Below are positions 14,993-22,248 of a stretch of DNA of 34,260 bases, in pieces. Both the position numbers and the translations under genes were made by a program. Source of the DNA: Youxingia wuxianensis. GTDB taxonomy: Bacteria; Bacillota; Clostridia; Oscillospirales; Ruminococcaceae. The stretch lies in NCBI RefSeq assembly GCF_014385085.1, contig NZ_JACRTD010000014.1, positions 1 to 34,260 of the forward strand. Reading direction: 5' to 3'. Position 1 is the first letter of the stretch; each line of letters opens with the position of its first letter. The notes under the pieces are model-generated. The model was given only the letters and a program-made list of their open reading frames with translations. It ran no database searches and was not told the origin of the DNA.

Positions 14993-16056
14993 TGTTCTTT
15001 TTTACTCTGTTTCGCTTGAAATTAAAACAGCAGCTGCGTTCGCCTGTTTTTTTAACCTTCTCGGTTTTTTTCACGGCGTTTGTCCTGGGAATGGCCCTTC
15101 TTCTTCCCGTCCCTTCCTCCAATGGTCCTCAGATCGGCGTTCTTTTTGAAAAACAGGACGCCCTTTCCCAGAAAATGCAAACCCTGCTTTCAGAAAATGA
15201 GGATTATCCTTTTGTTTTTTATTCGGATCTTTCCAGTATGACTGAAGATGTTCTCTTAGGGCGGCTTCATTGCGCTTACGGTATCCGGGACGCTGTTCCC
15301 GCCTCCCTTTCCCAAGAGCGCTGTATCGACGGCTATTATACAGACGGGTCCTATTTAAGGGGCCTGACCGACGAAATCGTTCTGTCCTGTTTTTTGGACG
15401 CGACCTCCCTTTATATTTCGGAAAATTACGCCTTAAAAAGCGGCGTGGCACAGCCGTCCGATTTCCCTCAGATGGAAAGCTATTTTCGCCAGCTTTCCAA
15501 AAATGGCGATCTTATGAAAATTAACCTGATTCCGGTAGGAAATGTTCCTGTCCATGACGCTCCGTCTCCCAGCGCCGGGACACAGCCTTTGCTGTATGCG
15601 GTCTTTATTTCGGTGTTTCTTAGTTTGTCCGTGGTGTGCGCTCTGCTCCAGGGACGCAAAGAATCAGAGTCCTTACGGTTTCTTTCCCTTACAGGCAAAC
15701 GGAAATTTTCCTGCGCCTTTGCCCCTGCGCTGGCCATAGGGCTTGCTAATATAGGAGTTTTGCTGGCGTGCGATCTGCTGTTAAATCTTTGCCTGGGGGC
15801 TCAAAGCCTCTATTCTTTCCACGCCCGGCTGACAATGCTTTCGCTGTTGGGCGCGGCTTCTTCCCTGCTGATGGTTTTCCTTTCCCGGATACGTACAGGT
15901 TCCCTTGCAATTATGGCGCTGACCCCTCTGTTTCTTTTGTGCAATATCTGTTTTTCCGGGGCAGTTTTCAACCCGGATTATTTGCCCTGGGGATTGGGGA
16001 TGCTGAAATATTTGTGTCCTGGCTGGTATGGAATTAAGATCTTAGGAGCCTTGTGA
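14992..16056 (+). CDS. ABC-2 type transporter permease, second subunit
   Basis: A 354-aa protein with the same plan as the preceding permease: an N-terminal helix (about 17-38), an outer segment (about 40-195), and five further helices from about 196. I placed the start at the ATG overlapping the upstream stop (TGATG), with AAAGGGGGCGG as the ribosome site; the frame is open further upstream but that part is a shadow of the first permease. It is slightly shorter than its partner at the C-terminus. Together with the ATPase at 11201 it gives a complete heterodimeric exporter. Confidence 0.83.
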   Translation: MFFFTLFRLKLKQQLRSPVFLTFSVFFTAFVLGMALLLPVPSSNGPQIGVLFEKQDALSQKMQTLLSENEDYPFVFYSDLSSMTEDVLLGRLHCAYGIRDAVPASLSQERCIDGYYTDGSYLRGLTDEIVLSCFLDATSLYISENYALKSGVAQPSDFPQMESYFRQLSKNGDLMKINLIPVGNVPVHDAPSPSAGTQPLLYAVFISVFLSLSVVCALLQGRKESESLRFLSLTGKRKFSCAFAPALAIGLANIGVLLACDLLLNLCLGAQSLYSFHARLTMLSLLGAASSLLMVFLSRIRTGSLAIMALTPLFLLCNICFSGAVFNPDYLPWGLGMLKYLCPGWYGIKILGAL

Positions 16057-16062
16057 AAATAG

Positions 16063-16091
16063 TTGTTATTTTTCCCATTCCCGTGTATCAT
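16063..16091 (+). promoter_or_regulatory. Putative promoter upstream of the second alcohol dehydrogenase operon
   Basis: -35 TTGTTA (16063-16068), 17-bp spacer, -10 TATCAT (16086-16091), followed closely by CATAATAG. Confidence 0.5.
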
Positions 16092-16097
16092 AATAGA

Positions 16098-16172
16098 AAA
16101 AGGTCATAGGAGATAGGGCGAGCAGAGCTCCACCTCAAAAGGCGGCCGTCCCTGCCGGCCTTTTGTATAATT
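16098..16172 (+). ncRNA. Short structured leader or small RNA ending in a terminator
   Basis: Downstream of the putative promoter the sequence can fold into a bulged stem: AGGT (16101-16104) with ACCT (16132-16135) and GGAG (16109-16112) with CTCC (16128-16131). Immediately after it lies a hairpin CAAAAGGC-GGC/GCC-G-GCCTTTTG (16136-16165) and a short T-rich tail. The layout is that of an attenuator or riboswitch-like leader, but I recognise no known class, and the aldehyde/alcohol operon starts 115 bases further on. Confidence 0.4.
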
Positions 16173-16287
16173 TTAGGCGGATACCCCCTGTCTATTCCAG
16201 CAAAAACAGATGGCATTTGTGCTTTGACAGCCGCATAAGCTGCTTTTTAAAAAGCGCAAACCCAATAAAAAAAGGAGGCCGTTAAAA

Positions 16288-17454
16288 ATGAATTTTTCCT
16301 ACTATATCCCTACCCGAATCCTGTTTGGGAAAGGACAGCTGTCCAATTTAAGCGCCCAGGAGCTTCCGGGGAAAAAGGCGATGATTGTAACGTCCTGCGG
16401 CGGTTCTATGGAAAAATACGGATATCTTGCCCGAGTGCAGGAGCAGCTGAAAAAAGCCGGCGTCGATTATGCGGTTTATAACAAGATTTTACCCAACCCC
16501 ATTAAGGACCATGTGATGGAAGCTGCCCAGCTGGTGCGGGAAACCGGCTGTGATTTTATCCTTGGACTGGGCGGCGGCAGCAGTATTGACTCCGCCAAGG
16601 CGATCGCTGTGATGGCCCCCAATACCGGGGATTACTGGGACTTTATTTCCGGCGGCACTGGAAAAGATATTACCCCGCCGGTGGACCCTCTGCCGGTGGT
16701 CGCCATTACCACTACAGCAGGTACGGGAACAGAAGCGGATCCCTGGACGGTAATTACCAAGTCCGAAACCAATGAAAAAATTGGCGGCGGTTATGATAAA
16801 ACCTTCCCGGTGCTCTCGATTGTAGATCCGGATTTGATGATGAGCGTTCCTCCTGTGCTGACCGCTTACCAGGGCTTTGACGCTTTATTTCACAGCACAG
16901 AAGGATATTTAAATAATACCGCCAATGTAATGAGCGATATGTACGCGTTAAAATCCATCGAGCTTATTGGAAAGAGTCTGGCTCAGGCGGTTCATCACGG
17001 GGACGACCAGCAGGCCCGGGCGGACGTGGCTTTGGCCAATACCCTGGCCGGGATGGTGGAAAGCACCTCCGGGTGCATTTCAGAATATTCTTTGGCTCAC
17101 GCTATGAGCGCTTTAAGCCCTCAGCTCGTCCATGGGGCGGCGCTGATTATGATCAGCCGGGAATATTATACCCGCTTTATTGAAATGGGAGCCTGTCCGG
17201 AACGGTTTGTCCAGATGGCGAAGGCTTTGGGGAAGGCGGACGCCTGCCGTCCAATGGATTTTGTGGACGCCTTGGTCTCCCTTTTGGAAAGCTGCGGCGT
17301 AGACGGGCTGAAAATGAGCGACTACTTTTCCTTGGAAGATCTGAAAGCAATCTCTCAAAATTCCCGAGATACCATGGGTTCTCTGTATTCCAAGGATCCT
17401 ATGGTACTGAGCGCAGAGGATGAGCTGATTGTACTGAAAAAATCCTATAAATAG
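16288..17454 (+). CDS. Iron-containing alcohol dehydrogenase (second copy)
   Basis: A 388-aa group III dehydrogenase for aldehyde/alcohol interconversion. The dinucleotide motif is GGGSS (95-99). The four metal ligands are D198 and H202 in 'GFDALFHSTEGY', H271 in 'SLAHAMS' and H282 in 'QLVHGAAL'. The second pair is spaced as in the lactaldehyde reductase/EutG type rather than the YqhD type of the 611-1777 copy, so the two are old paralogs. A perfect AAAGGAGG precedes the ATG. It is followed by an aldo/keto reductase gene 18 bases on, giving a two-gene carbonyl reduction unit. Substrate cannot be read from sequence. Confidence 0.93.
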   Translation: MNFSYYIPTRILFGKGQLSNLSAQELPGKKAMIVTSCGGSMEKYGYLARVQEQLKKAGVDYAVYNKILPNPIKDHVMEAAQLVRETGCDFILGLGGGSSIDSAKAIAVMAPNTGDYWDFISGGTGKDITPPVDPLPVVAITTTAGTGTEADPWTVITKSETNEKIGGGYDKTFPVLSIVDPDLMMSVPPVLTAYQGFDALFHSTEGYLNNTANVMSDMYALKSIELIGKSLAQAVHHGDDQQARADVALANTLAGMVESTSGCISEYSLAHAMSALSPQLVHGAALIMISREYYTRFIEMGACPERFVQMAKALGKADACRPMDFVDALVSLLESCGVDGLKMSDYFSLEDLKAISQNSRDTMGSLYSKDPMVLSAEDELIVLKKSYK

Positions 17455-17472
17455 GAGAAAGGCGGGAGTGGG

Positions 17473-18396
17473 ATGAAATATCTTTCTATTGCAGGCACAG
17501 ATTTATACGCTTCCAACATCGTTATGGGCTGTATGCGGCTGAAATCCCAAACCAAAGCCCAGGCCCAAACAATTGTAAAAACCGCCCTGGACGAAGGAAT
17601 CAATTTTTTTGATAACGCAGATATCTATGGGGACGGACTGTGCGAGGAAATATTTGCCGAAGCGGTGGGGATGTCCCCTTCTGTACGGGAGAAAATCATC
17701 GTACAAACAAAATGCGGTATTGTCCGGGGCTGCGGGTATGATTTTTCCAGGGACTATCTGGTAAAAGCCGCGGAAGCCAGCCTGAAACGGCTGAAAACGG
17801 AATATGTGGACCTGCTTTTGCTCCACCGACCGGATCAGCTGATGGAACCCCAGGAGGTGGCGGAAGCCTTCGCCTATCTGCACAGCAGCGGCAAGGTGCG
17901 TTATTTTGGGGTGTCCAACCACAATCCTATGCAAACCGAGCTTCTTCAGCGGGCGATTCCCTATAAGCTGGTGGTAAACCAGCTGCAGCTAAGCGTATGC
18001 CATACGCCGATGATCGACTCGGCAATCACCTTGAATACCCACCATAGCCAGGCCGTTAACCGGGATGGAAGCGTTTTGGATTACTGCCGGCTCAAAGAGA
18101 TAACCATTCAGGCCTGGTCCCCTTTCCAATATGGAGTGTTTGAGGGTCCATTTTTAGGGAACTTGGAGAAGTACCCCCAATTAAACCAGGTAATCGATGA
18201 GATTGCCGCCGCCTACGGGGTTCCCAACACTGCGGTGGCCATCGCCTGGATTACCCGTCATCCGGCGGATATGCAGGTGGTGATCGGCACGATGAATCCC
18301 CAGCGGATGAAAGACGCCTGCCAGGGCTCCCAGCTGCGTCTTACCCGTAAAGAATGGTATCGTATCTATCAGGCGGCGGGCAATATTATTCCCTAA
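17473..18396 (+). CDS. Aldo/keto reductase (YdhF-like)
   Basis: A 307-aa NADPH-dependent reductase of the (beta/alpha)8 aldo/keto reductase superfamily. The catalytic tetrad is present as D47 and Y52 ('FFDNADIYGDG'), K80 ('VQTKCG') and H118 ('LLLHRPD'). 'YFGVSNHNP' and the C-terminal 'VVIGTMNPQRM' cofactor loop are typical, and the whole resembles E. coli YdhF. It reduces an aldehyde or ketone in the cytoplasm. It lies 18 bases after the dehydrogenase gene with only a modest ribosome site (GGGAGTGGG), and a long palindrome follows. Confidence 0.9.
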   Translation: MKYLSIAGTDLYASNIVMGCMRLKSQTKAQAQTIVKTALDEGINFFDNADIYGDGLCEEIFAEAVGMSPSVREKIIVQTKCGIVRGCGYDFSRDYLVKAAEASLKRLKTEYVDLLLLHRPDQLMEPQEVAEAFAYLHSSGKVRYFGVSNHNPMQTELLQRAIPYKLVVNQLQLSVCHTPMIDSAITLNTHHSQAVNRDGSVLDYCRLKEITIQAWSPFQYGVFEGPFLGNLEKYPQLNQVIDEIAAAYGVPNTAVAIAWITRHPADMQVVIGTMNPQRMKDACQGSQLRLTRKEWYRIYQAAGNIIP

Positions 18397-18404
18397 TGCA
18401 CTGA

Positions 18405-18432
18405 CAAAGGCCCCGGCATGCCGGGGCCTTTG
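18405..18432 (+). terminator. Perfect 28-base palindrome, probable terminator
   Basis: CAAAGGCCCCGG (18405-18416), CATG, CCGGGGCCTTTG (18421-18432). The tail is only TTTGCTT, so termination may depend on the very stable stem. Confidence 0.7.
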
Positions 18433-18558
18433 CTTATGGCTAAAGATCTTGTTAAAACTGCCGCCTTTTTCCATAGGCGCTTTATTATTTTTCTATTTGG
18501 GTGTATACTAACTTTATACATTTCTAATATTTCCTGTAGAAAGGATGTCCGTTTTTCT

Positions 18559-19188
18559 ATGAATATTTTAATTGTCGGCTGCGGCAAAGTAGGTTCCCAG
18601 CTGGCTAATGTGCTTTCTAAAATGGGCCACGACGTATCGATTGTGGATCCTGACGAGGAGCGTTTTTCCAATCTTTCAGATGAATTTGCTGGGTATACCG
18701 TAACCGGGGTGCCCATCGACCAGGATGTTCTGCGCAAAGCGGGAATCGAAGGCTGCGAAGCTCTGGCCGCAGTGAGCAACGATGATAATATGAATGTGAT
18801 GGTTTGCCAGATCGCCAGCGAAATTTTCCATGTGCCTAAAGTGCTTGCCCGAATTTATGATCCCGCCCGGGGGGATGTGTTTTCCCATTTTGGCCTGCAT
18901 ACGGTATGTCCCACAAATCTTTCGGTGGACGCTCTTTACTCGATGCTCACCGACCGGGACCGGATTAAAAATGTGTACCTGGATACCACTACCGTCGCTT
19001 TTGACGCGGCTCCCGCTACAGAGGAAGAGATCGGAAGGCGGGTTTGCGATTTGGAAAAAACAGACGATGAGAAGGAAATTTTATTTGGGCTTTTACATTC
19101 CAACGGCGGGCTGGAACTGGCGTATACCGCTTCTTTGACCGTAATTAAACCAGACGACCGGCTCCTTTACGCTAAAATAGTGGATTAA
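18559..19188 (+). CDS. trkA: TrkA/KtrA family potassium uptake regulator (RCK domain)
   Basis: A 209-aa RCK protein. Residues 1-~130 form the Rossmann RCK_N domain with GCGKVG (7-12) and the acid at the end of strand two (D31 in SIVDPD); the remainder is an RCK_C-like domain. Such proteins bind NAD(H), ATP or c-di-AMP and gate Trk/Ktr potassium channels at the inner face of the membrane. The ATG at 18559 is chosen because homology starts there; AAAGGA is 14 bases upstream, just before a five-codon ORF whose stop overlaps this start (ATGA). No TrkH/KtrB gene is in the window. It is followed 23 bases later by a second RCK gene. Confidence 0.85.
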   Translation: MNILIVGCGKVGSQLANVLSKMGHDVSIVDPDEERFSNLSDEFAGYTVTGVPIDQDVLRKAGIEGCEALAAVSNDDNMNVMVCQIASEIFHVPKVLARIYDPARGDVFSHFGLHTVCPTNLSVDALYSMLTDRDRIKNVYLDTTTVAFDAAPATEEEIGRRVCDLEKTDDEKEILFGLLHSNGGLELAYTASLTVIKPDDRLLYAKIVD

Positions 19189-19211
19189 GCCATAAGAAAG
19201 GGTTAAGAGGT

Positions 19212-19874
19212 ATGGAGATCATAGTTGTAGGCGGCGGAAAAGTAGGATATTATCTTACGAAAACTTTGTTGGAGCATGGACATGAGCCGCATATGATAGA
19301 AATTAACCGGGAGACTTGTACAAAACTTGCCAATGAGCTGGATATTCCTATTATTTGCGGGGACGGCAGTATTAACGAGGTGTTGGAAAGCGCCGGAGCC
19401 GGGGATGCGGATGCCTTAATTGCCGTTACCGGACGGGACCAGGATAATCTGGTGGCCTGCCAGCTGGCAAAAAAGTTTTTCGGGGTAGAGCGGACGGTAG
19501 CCCGCGTCAATAATCCCAAAAACGCTGCTGTGATGAAACAGTTTGGGGTGGATATCCCTATTTCCAGTACGGATAATATCGCCCGTTTATTGGAGCGGGA
19601 GGTAGATACCTCCGCCATTAAGCAGCTTATCAGCATCAACCGGGGGGAAGCCTCCTTAAGCGAGCTTCAGGTCCCGGCAGGATATCGGTTAAACGGCGTG
19701 CGCTTAAGCGAGCTGCTGCTGCCGGAGGAATCCATCATCGTCTCCATCACCCGGGACGGCCGGCTGATTATCCCCCGAGGCAATACGCAGATTGTCAGCG
19801 GTGACAAAATTGTGGTGATGTGCGCTAATTCCGTCCTTCATGAACTGGCCAGAAAGCTGGCCCTGGAGAATTGA
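19212..19874 (+). CDS. trkA: TrkA family potassium uptake protein (second RCK protein)
   Basis: A 220-aa two-domain protein. RCK_N has 'VVGGGKVGYYL' (5-15) and the acidic residue at E31; RCK_C covers about 140-220 with 'IVSITRDGRLIIPRGNTQI' and 'GDKIVVM'. This second copy is closer to classical TrkA halves than the first. The two adjacent single-unit proteins may together replace the fused double TrkA of Proteobacteria, forming a hetero-ring (inference). The ATG follows AAAGGGTTAAGAGGT. A region of about 185 bases with no gene and a strong terminator follow. Confidence 0.87.
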   Translation: MEIIVVGGGKVGYYLTKTLLEHGHEPHMIEINRETCTKLANELDIPIICGDGSINEVLESAGAGDADALIAVTGRDQDNLVACQLAKKFFGVERTVARVNNPKNAAVMKQFGVDIPISSTDNIARLLEREVDTSAIKQLISINRGEASLSELQVPAGYRLNGVRLSELLLPEESIIVSITRDGRLIIPRGNTQIVSGDKIVVMCANSVLHELARKLALEN

Positions 19875-20060
19875 TCTGCGGTCATGCGGGCTGATGCGCC
19901 CTGCTTTTGACATGAGAAGAGGCGGGCGCCCGTATTCTCTGCAAATTGTATTCAAGCCCTGAAGACAAAAGCTGTTTTTTGTTTCGGGGCGGGAAATTTG
20001 CGGCTGATCTGAAAAATGTTCCTCTTTGATACAAATTTTAAACAATAACGCCGAAATATC

Positions 20061-20096
20061 AAAAGCGCCTTCCGCCCATGGGCGGAAGGCGCTTTT
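20061..20096. terminator. Bidirectional terminator between convergent operons
   Basis: An 18-bp perfect palindrome, AAAAGCGCCTTCCGCCCA and its complement, followed by T-run. It ends the RCK operon (+) and the operon running left from 21166 (-). The bases 19875-20060 before it hold no gene that I can support. Confidence 0.92.
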
Positions 20097-20102
20097 TTGC
20101 TA

Positions 20103-20186
20103 TTATAAGTCAATTCCCAGAAACTGTTTTACCAGCAGCCCCAGCAGAATTTGTTTTGTCTGCCCGCTGATCTGTATGTTCTCCAT
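20103..20186 (-). CDS. 27-aa amphipathic small protein
   Basis: On the minus strand an ATG at 20186 follows AGAAGGGTG at good spacing, and 27 codons run to a TAA seven bases before the shared terminator. The product starts MENIQISGQTKQ, then has the hydrophobic patterned stretch ILLGLLVKQFLG and ends IDL. This would form one amphipathic helix. It is the third gene of the leftward operon, 44 bases after the lipoprotein gene. Ribosome site, operon position and terminator spacing support it; homology was not testable. Confidence 0.55.
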   Translation of the reverse strand: MENIQISGQTKQILLGLLVKQFLGIDL

Positions 20187-20230
20187 AAAAACGCACCCTT
20201 CTCTCCCACGCCGTAATATTTACTGCCGCT

Positions 20231-20650
20231 TTATTCATAAGGGGTCAAGCTGTCAAACACTTCCCATGGAGAGTTTTCATCCTCCCGGGAAAGATATAAA
20301 ACATGTATCATCTTCCCTTCGCTGTAAGGGACCTTCGTATTGTCGTAATCCACCGTATATCTTGTTTCAACTGCTGTCATATGATCAATGAACCCCTGCG
20401 ACCAGCCTCGCTCCCCTGCGATGTCGCTGTCCTTATACCTCTGCCGTATCCGCTCCGTTTCCTCCTCCAGCACCTGAGCGCTTTCAAACTCATAAGCCAA
20501 TACCGCGCCGTCTTCCCGCTCCATCTGCTGACCCAGATATTCCTGTGCGGCCCAAAGGGGATCCGGATCGGTTGGGGCGTGGGCACATCCTGTGGGCCCC
20601 ATCAAAAAAACTGTGAAGAAAACCGCTAGCCACACTCCTGTTTTTTTCAT
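20231..20650 (-). CDS. Small putative lipoprotein
   Basis: A 139-aa protein with a signal peptide (MKKTGVWLAVFFTVFLMG) and a probable lipidated cysteine at C22 in 'GPTGCAH'; the lipobox has proline at -3, which is unusual, so plain secretion is possible. The mature part is acidic and soluble, with a helix at about 55-80 and a C-terminal strand region ('MIHVLYLSREDENSPWEVFD') that resembles the end of small secreted DUF4829-type domains. No function is known. It lies between the phosphoesterase gene (21 bases upstream) and the 27-aa gene. Confidence 0.72.
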   Translation of the reverse strand: MKKTGVWLAVFFTVFLMGPTGCAHAPTDPDPLWAAQEYLGQQMEREDGAVLAYEFESAQVLEEETERIRQRYKDSDIAGERGWSQGFIDHMTAVETRYTVDYDNTKVPYSEGKMIHVLYLSREDENSPWEVFDSLTPYE

Positions 20651-20671
20651 TTTTACCCCCTCCCAGTCCGC

Positions 20672-21166
20672 TTACAGCTGCTGGTTATAGCACACAATCC
20701 CGCTATCGGCAATATCGATAATTCCATAGCTTCCCGTACTCATCCCTCTGGGCATCCCAAGACTGCCGGGGTTCATAATATGCATCCCGTCCCGATATTC
20801 CACAAAAGGAATATGGGTGTGCCCGTACAGTACAATATTGGCGTGCATTTGCCAGCCGGCGCGTACCAGCCCCTCAATGGAATATTTCACGTTATACATG
20901 TGTCCGTGGGTATAAAAGATTTTGGCTTGTCCGCAATGAAAACATCCGGCAATTTCCAAATCGGTGCCAAGGTCGCAGTTCCCCCGGACGCCTAAAAACT
21001 TAATCTCCGGGAACATGGATTTTACCTCTTCAAATTCCGCTGCCCCGTCTCCCAAATGGATAAAAATATCCGCTGTACGATGTTTTTCCACTAAATCGAT
21101 TACCGCCGCTAAATTCCGGTGGCTGTCAGACATTACGATAATTCGCATATAGCTTTTATACCTCAT
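20672..21166 (-). CDS. YfcE/MJ0936-type metallophosphoesterase
   Basis: A calcineurin-like phosphodiesterase of 164 aa. Metal-binding motifs: D-x-H in MSDSHRN (near 12-18), GD in 'IHLGDGA' (36-42), 'GVRGNCD' (the GNCD/H motif, 59-65), 'THGH' (85-88) and 'GHTH' (115-118). The enzyme is cytoplasmic and cleaves phosphodiesters; the natural substrate is uncertain. The start at 21166 has GGGAGAAG close upstream; the in-frame ATG at 21148, where family homology begins, is the alternative start. First gene of the leftward operon. Confidence 0.9.
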   Translation of the reverse strand: MRYKSYMRIIVMSDSHRNLAAVIDLVEKHRTADIFIHLGDGAAEFEEVKSMFPEIKFLGVRGNCDLGTDLEIAGCFHCGQAKIFYTHGHMYNVKYSIEGLVRAGWQMHANIVLYGHTHIPFVEYRDGMHIMNPGSLGMPRGMSTGSYGIIDIADSGIVCYNQQL

Positions 21167-21236
21167 ACTTCTCCCAAAATAGGGAATTTCCCGTTTCCCA
21201 AGTAGAATATCTTTTATTACTATAACATAAAATTTA

Positions 21237-21265
21237 TCACATACACAATACCCCTGGCATATAAT
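21237..21265 (+). promoter_or_regulatory. Promoter of the three-gene cluster, possibly sigma-E type
   Basis: CATATAAT (21258-21265) lies 14 bases after TCACATA (21237-21243). This fits the mother-cell sigma-E pattern (TCATATT, 13-15, CATACAAT) with three mismatches. TATAAT at 21260-21265 could equally serve sigma-A, but a sigma-A -35 is lacking. Confidence 0.4.
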
Positions 21266-21283
21266 AGCAAAGAGTAATTCTTA

Positions 21284-21336
21284 AGCGGTTTTCGCAGATT
21301 TTCCCTGAAAAAACCAAACATTTTAAATAAACCGCT
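21284..21336 (+). other. Structured leader ahead of the three-gene cluster
   Basis: AGCGGTTT (21284-21291) pairs with AAACCGCT (21329-21336) and encloses a smaller hairpin TTTTC/GAAAA (21299-21311). It ends about 30 bases before the TTG start and may influence translation. Confidence 0.4.
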
Positions 21337-21366
21337 GGAATAAAATAGTGTAGGGGTGACGCATAG

Positions 21367-21618
21367 TTGAGTAACTTTAACTTTTCACAGAATCAAATGG
21401 ATCAGCTTCTTCATATGGCCAGTAAAAAAATGGGAACCGACCCGGAAAACCTCAAGCAGCAGATGCAAAACGGGTCCTATGAAACTATTTTAAACGGCCT
21501 TCCTTCCCCGCAGGCGGCCCAAATCCGCAGCTTTATGAGCAATCCGCAGGCCCTGGAACAATTGATGAACTCCCCAAAAGTCCGTGAACTTCTTCAAGGA
21601 CTGATGGGTAAAAACTAA
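21367..21618 (+). CDS. Small helical protein, 83 aa, unknown
   Basis: The start is TTG, preceded by AGGGGTGA at nine bases. The protein is helical and rich in Q, M, N and L, with no membrane segment. Residues about 43-80 have proline-capped helices ('SPQAAQIRSFMSNPQALEQL' then 'MNSPKVRELLQGLMG') that resemble the NPQ-L-x-x-LMxNP pattern of STI1/ubiquilin modules; this likeness is by eye only. It is first of a three-gene operon. I do not recognise a named family; related small Gln/Met-rich proteins occur beside homologs of the next gene in Clostridia as far as I recall. Confidence 0.7.
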   Translation: MSNFNFSQNQMDQLLHMASKKMGTDPENLKQQMQNGSYETILNGLPSPQAAQIRSFMSNPQALEQLMNSPKVRELLQGLMGKN

Positions 21619-21628
21619 AAATATACCT

Positions 21629-21678
21629 ATAAGGCAGGCGGGGGCGTATTTGATCAGATAAATACTCCTCCGCCTTAT
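21629..21678 (+). other. Intercistronic hairpin
   Basis: ATAAGGC (21629-21635) pairs with GCCTTAT (21672-21678) and GTATTT (21646-21651) with AAATAC (21660-21665); the middle GGGGG/CCTCC also pairs. There is no T-run, so it is an mRNA structure between the first two genes of the cluster rather than a terminator. Confidence 0.6.
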
Positions 21679-21720
21679 ACCCACTAGCCAGGCAATCTTT
21701 TATAAGGGGGATGTAAGCAG

Positions 21721-22248
21721 ATGGATGATTTAAGCTCAACAATAAGCCAGATATTAAACGACCCTGCCAAAATGGAACAATTAAAACAGGTCGCTCAAGC
21801 AATGGGAATTACTCCTCCCGACGCTTCCGGGCAGGCCCCTTCTCCTCCCCCTGTAAACAATGGACCGGCTCCCGCTGCCGGCAATGGAACCGGGCCGGAT
21901 ATCGCTTCTATTCTGTCCGCTCTCAGCGGCGCGGCAAACGGGAACGGCGGAGGAGCATCCATGGGACAAAACTCTGCCGGGAATAATTCCAATAACAGTT
22001 CCAGCTCCGGAGGCTTTAATCTGGGTATGCTCGCAAAAATTCAGGAAATCCTCTCCAGCTTTAATTCCGATGATAAAAATACACAGCTGCTCCGAGCCTT
22101 AAAACCCCATATCTCCGAAAACCGGGCAGGGCGTATTGACGACGCGGTACGTATTATGCAGTTAATCAGAGCCTGGCCTGCCGTAAAAGACAGCGGACTG
22201 CTGAATAATATACTGGGTAATATTTTAGGCGGAGGTGGTTCCAAATGA
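21721..22248 (+). CDS. Helix-linker-helix protein, 175 aa, unknown
   Basis: Three parts: an N-terminal helix (1-28, 'ISQILNDPAKMEQLKQVAQAMG'-like) similar in pattern to the end of the preceding protein; a disordered Pro/Gly/Asn/Ser-rich linker (about 30-97); and a conserved-looking C-terminal helical domain (about 98-165) with the block 'DDKNTQLLRALKPHISENR' and 'RIDDAVRIMQLIRAWP'. A glycine-rich tail follows. No signal peptide or membrane helix. I recall the C-terminal block in uncharacterised clostridial proteins but no function. Ribosome site AAGGGGGATG. Its stop overlaps the next start by four bases (ATGA). Confidence 0.75.
   Translation: MDDLSSTISQILNDPAKMEQLKQVAQAMGITPPDASGQAPSPPPVNNGPAPAAGNGTGPDIASILSALSGAANGNGGGASMGQNSAGNNSNNSSSSGGFNLGMLAKIQEILSSFNSDDKNTQLLRALKPHISENRAGRIDDAVRIMQLIRAWPAVKDSGLLNNILGNILGGGGSK

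Noticed and set aside
16054..16070. Rex-type operator (TTGTGAAAATAGTTGTTA) near the end of the second permease gene
   Set aside because: Only one half matches, and it coincides with the permease stop codon.
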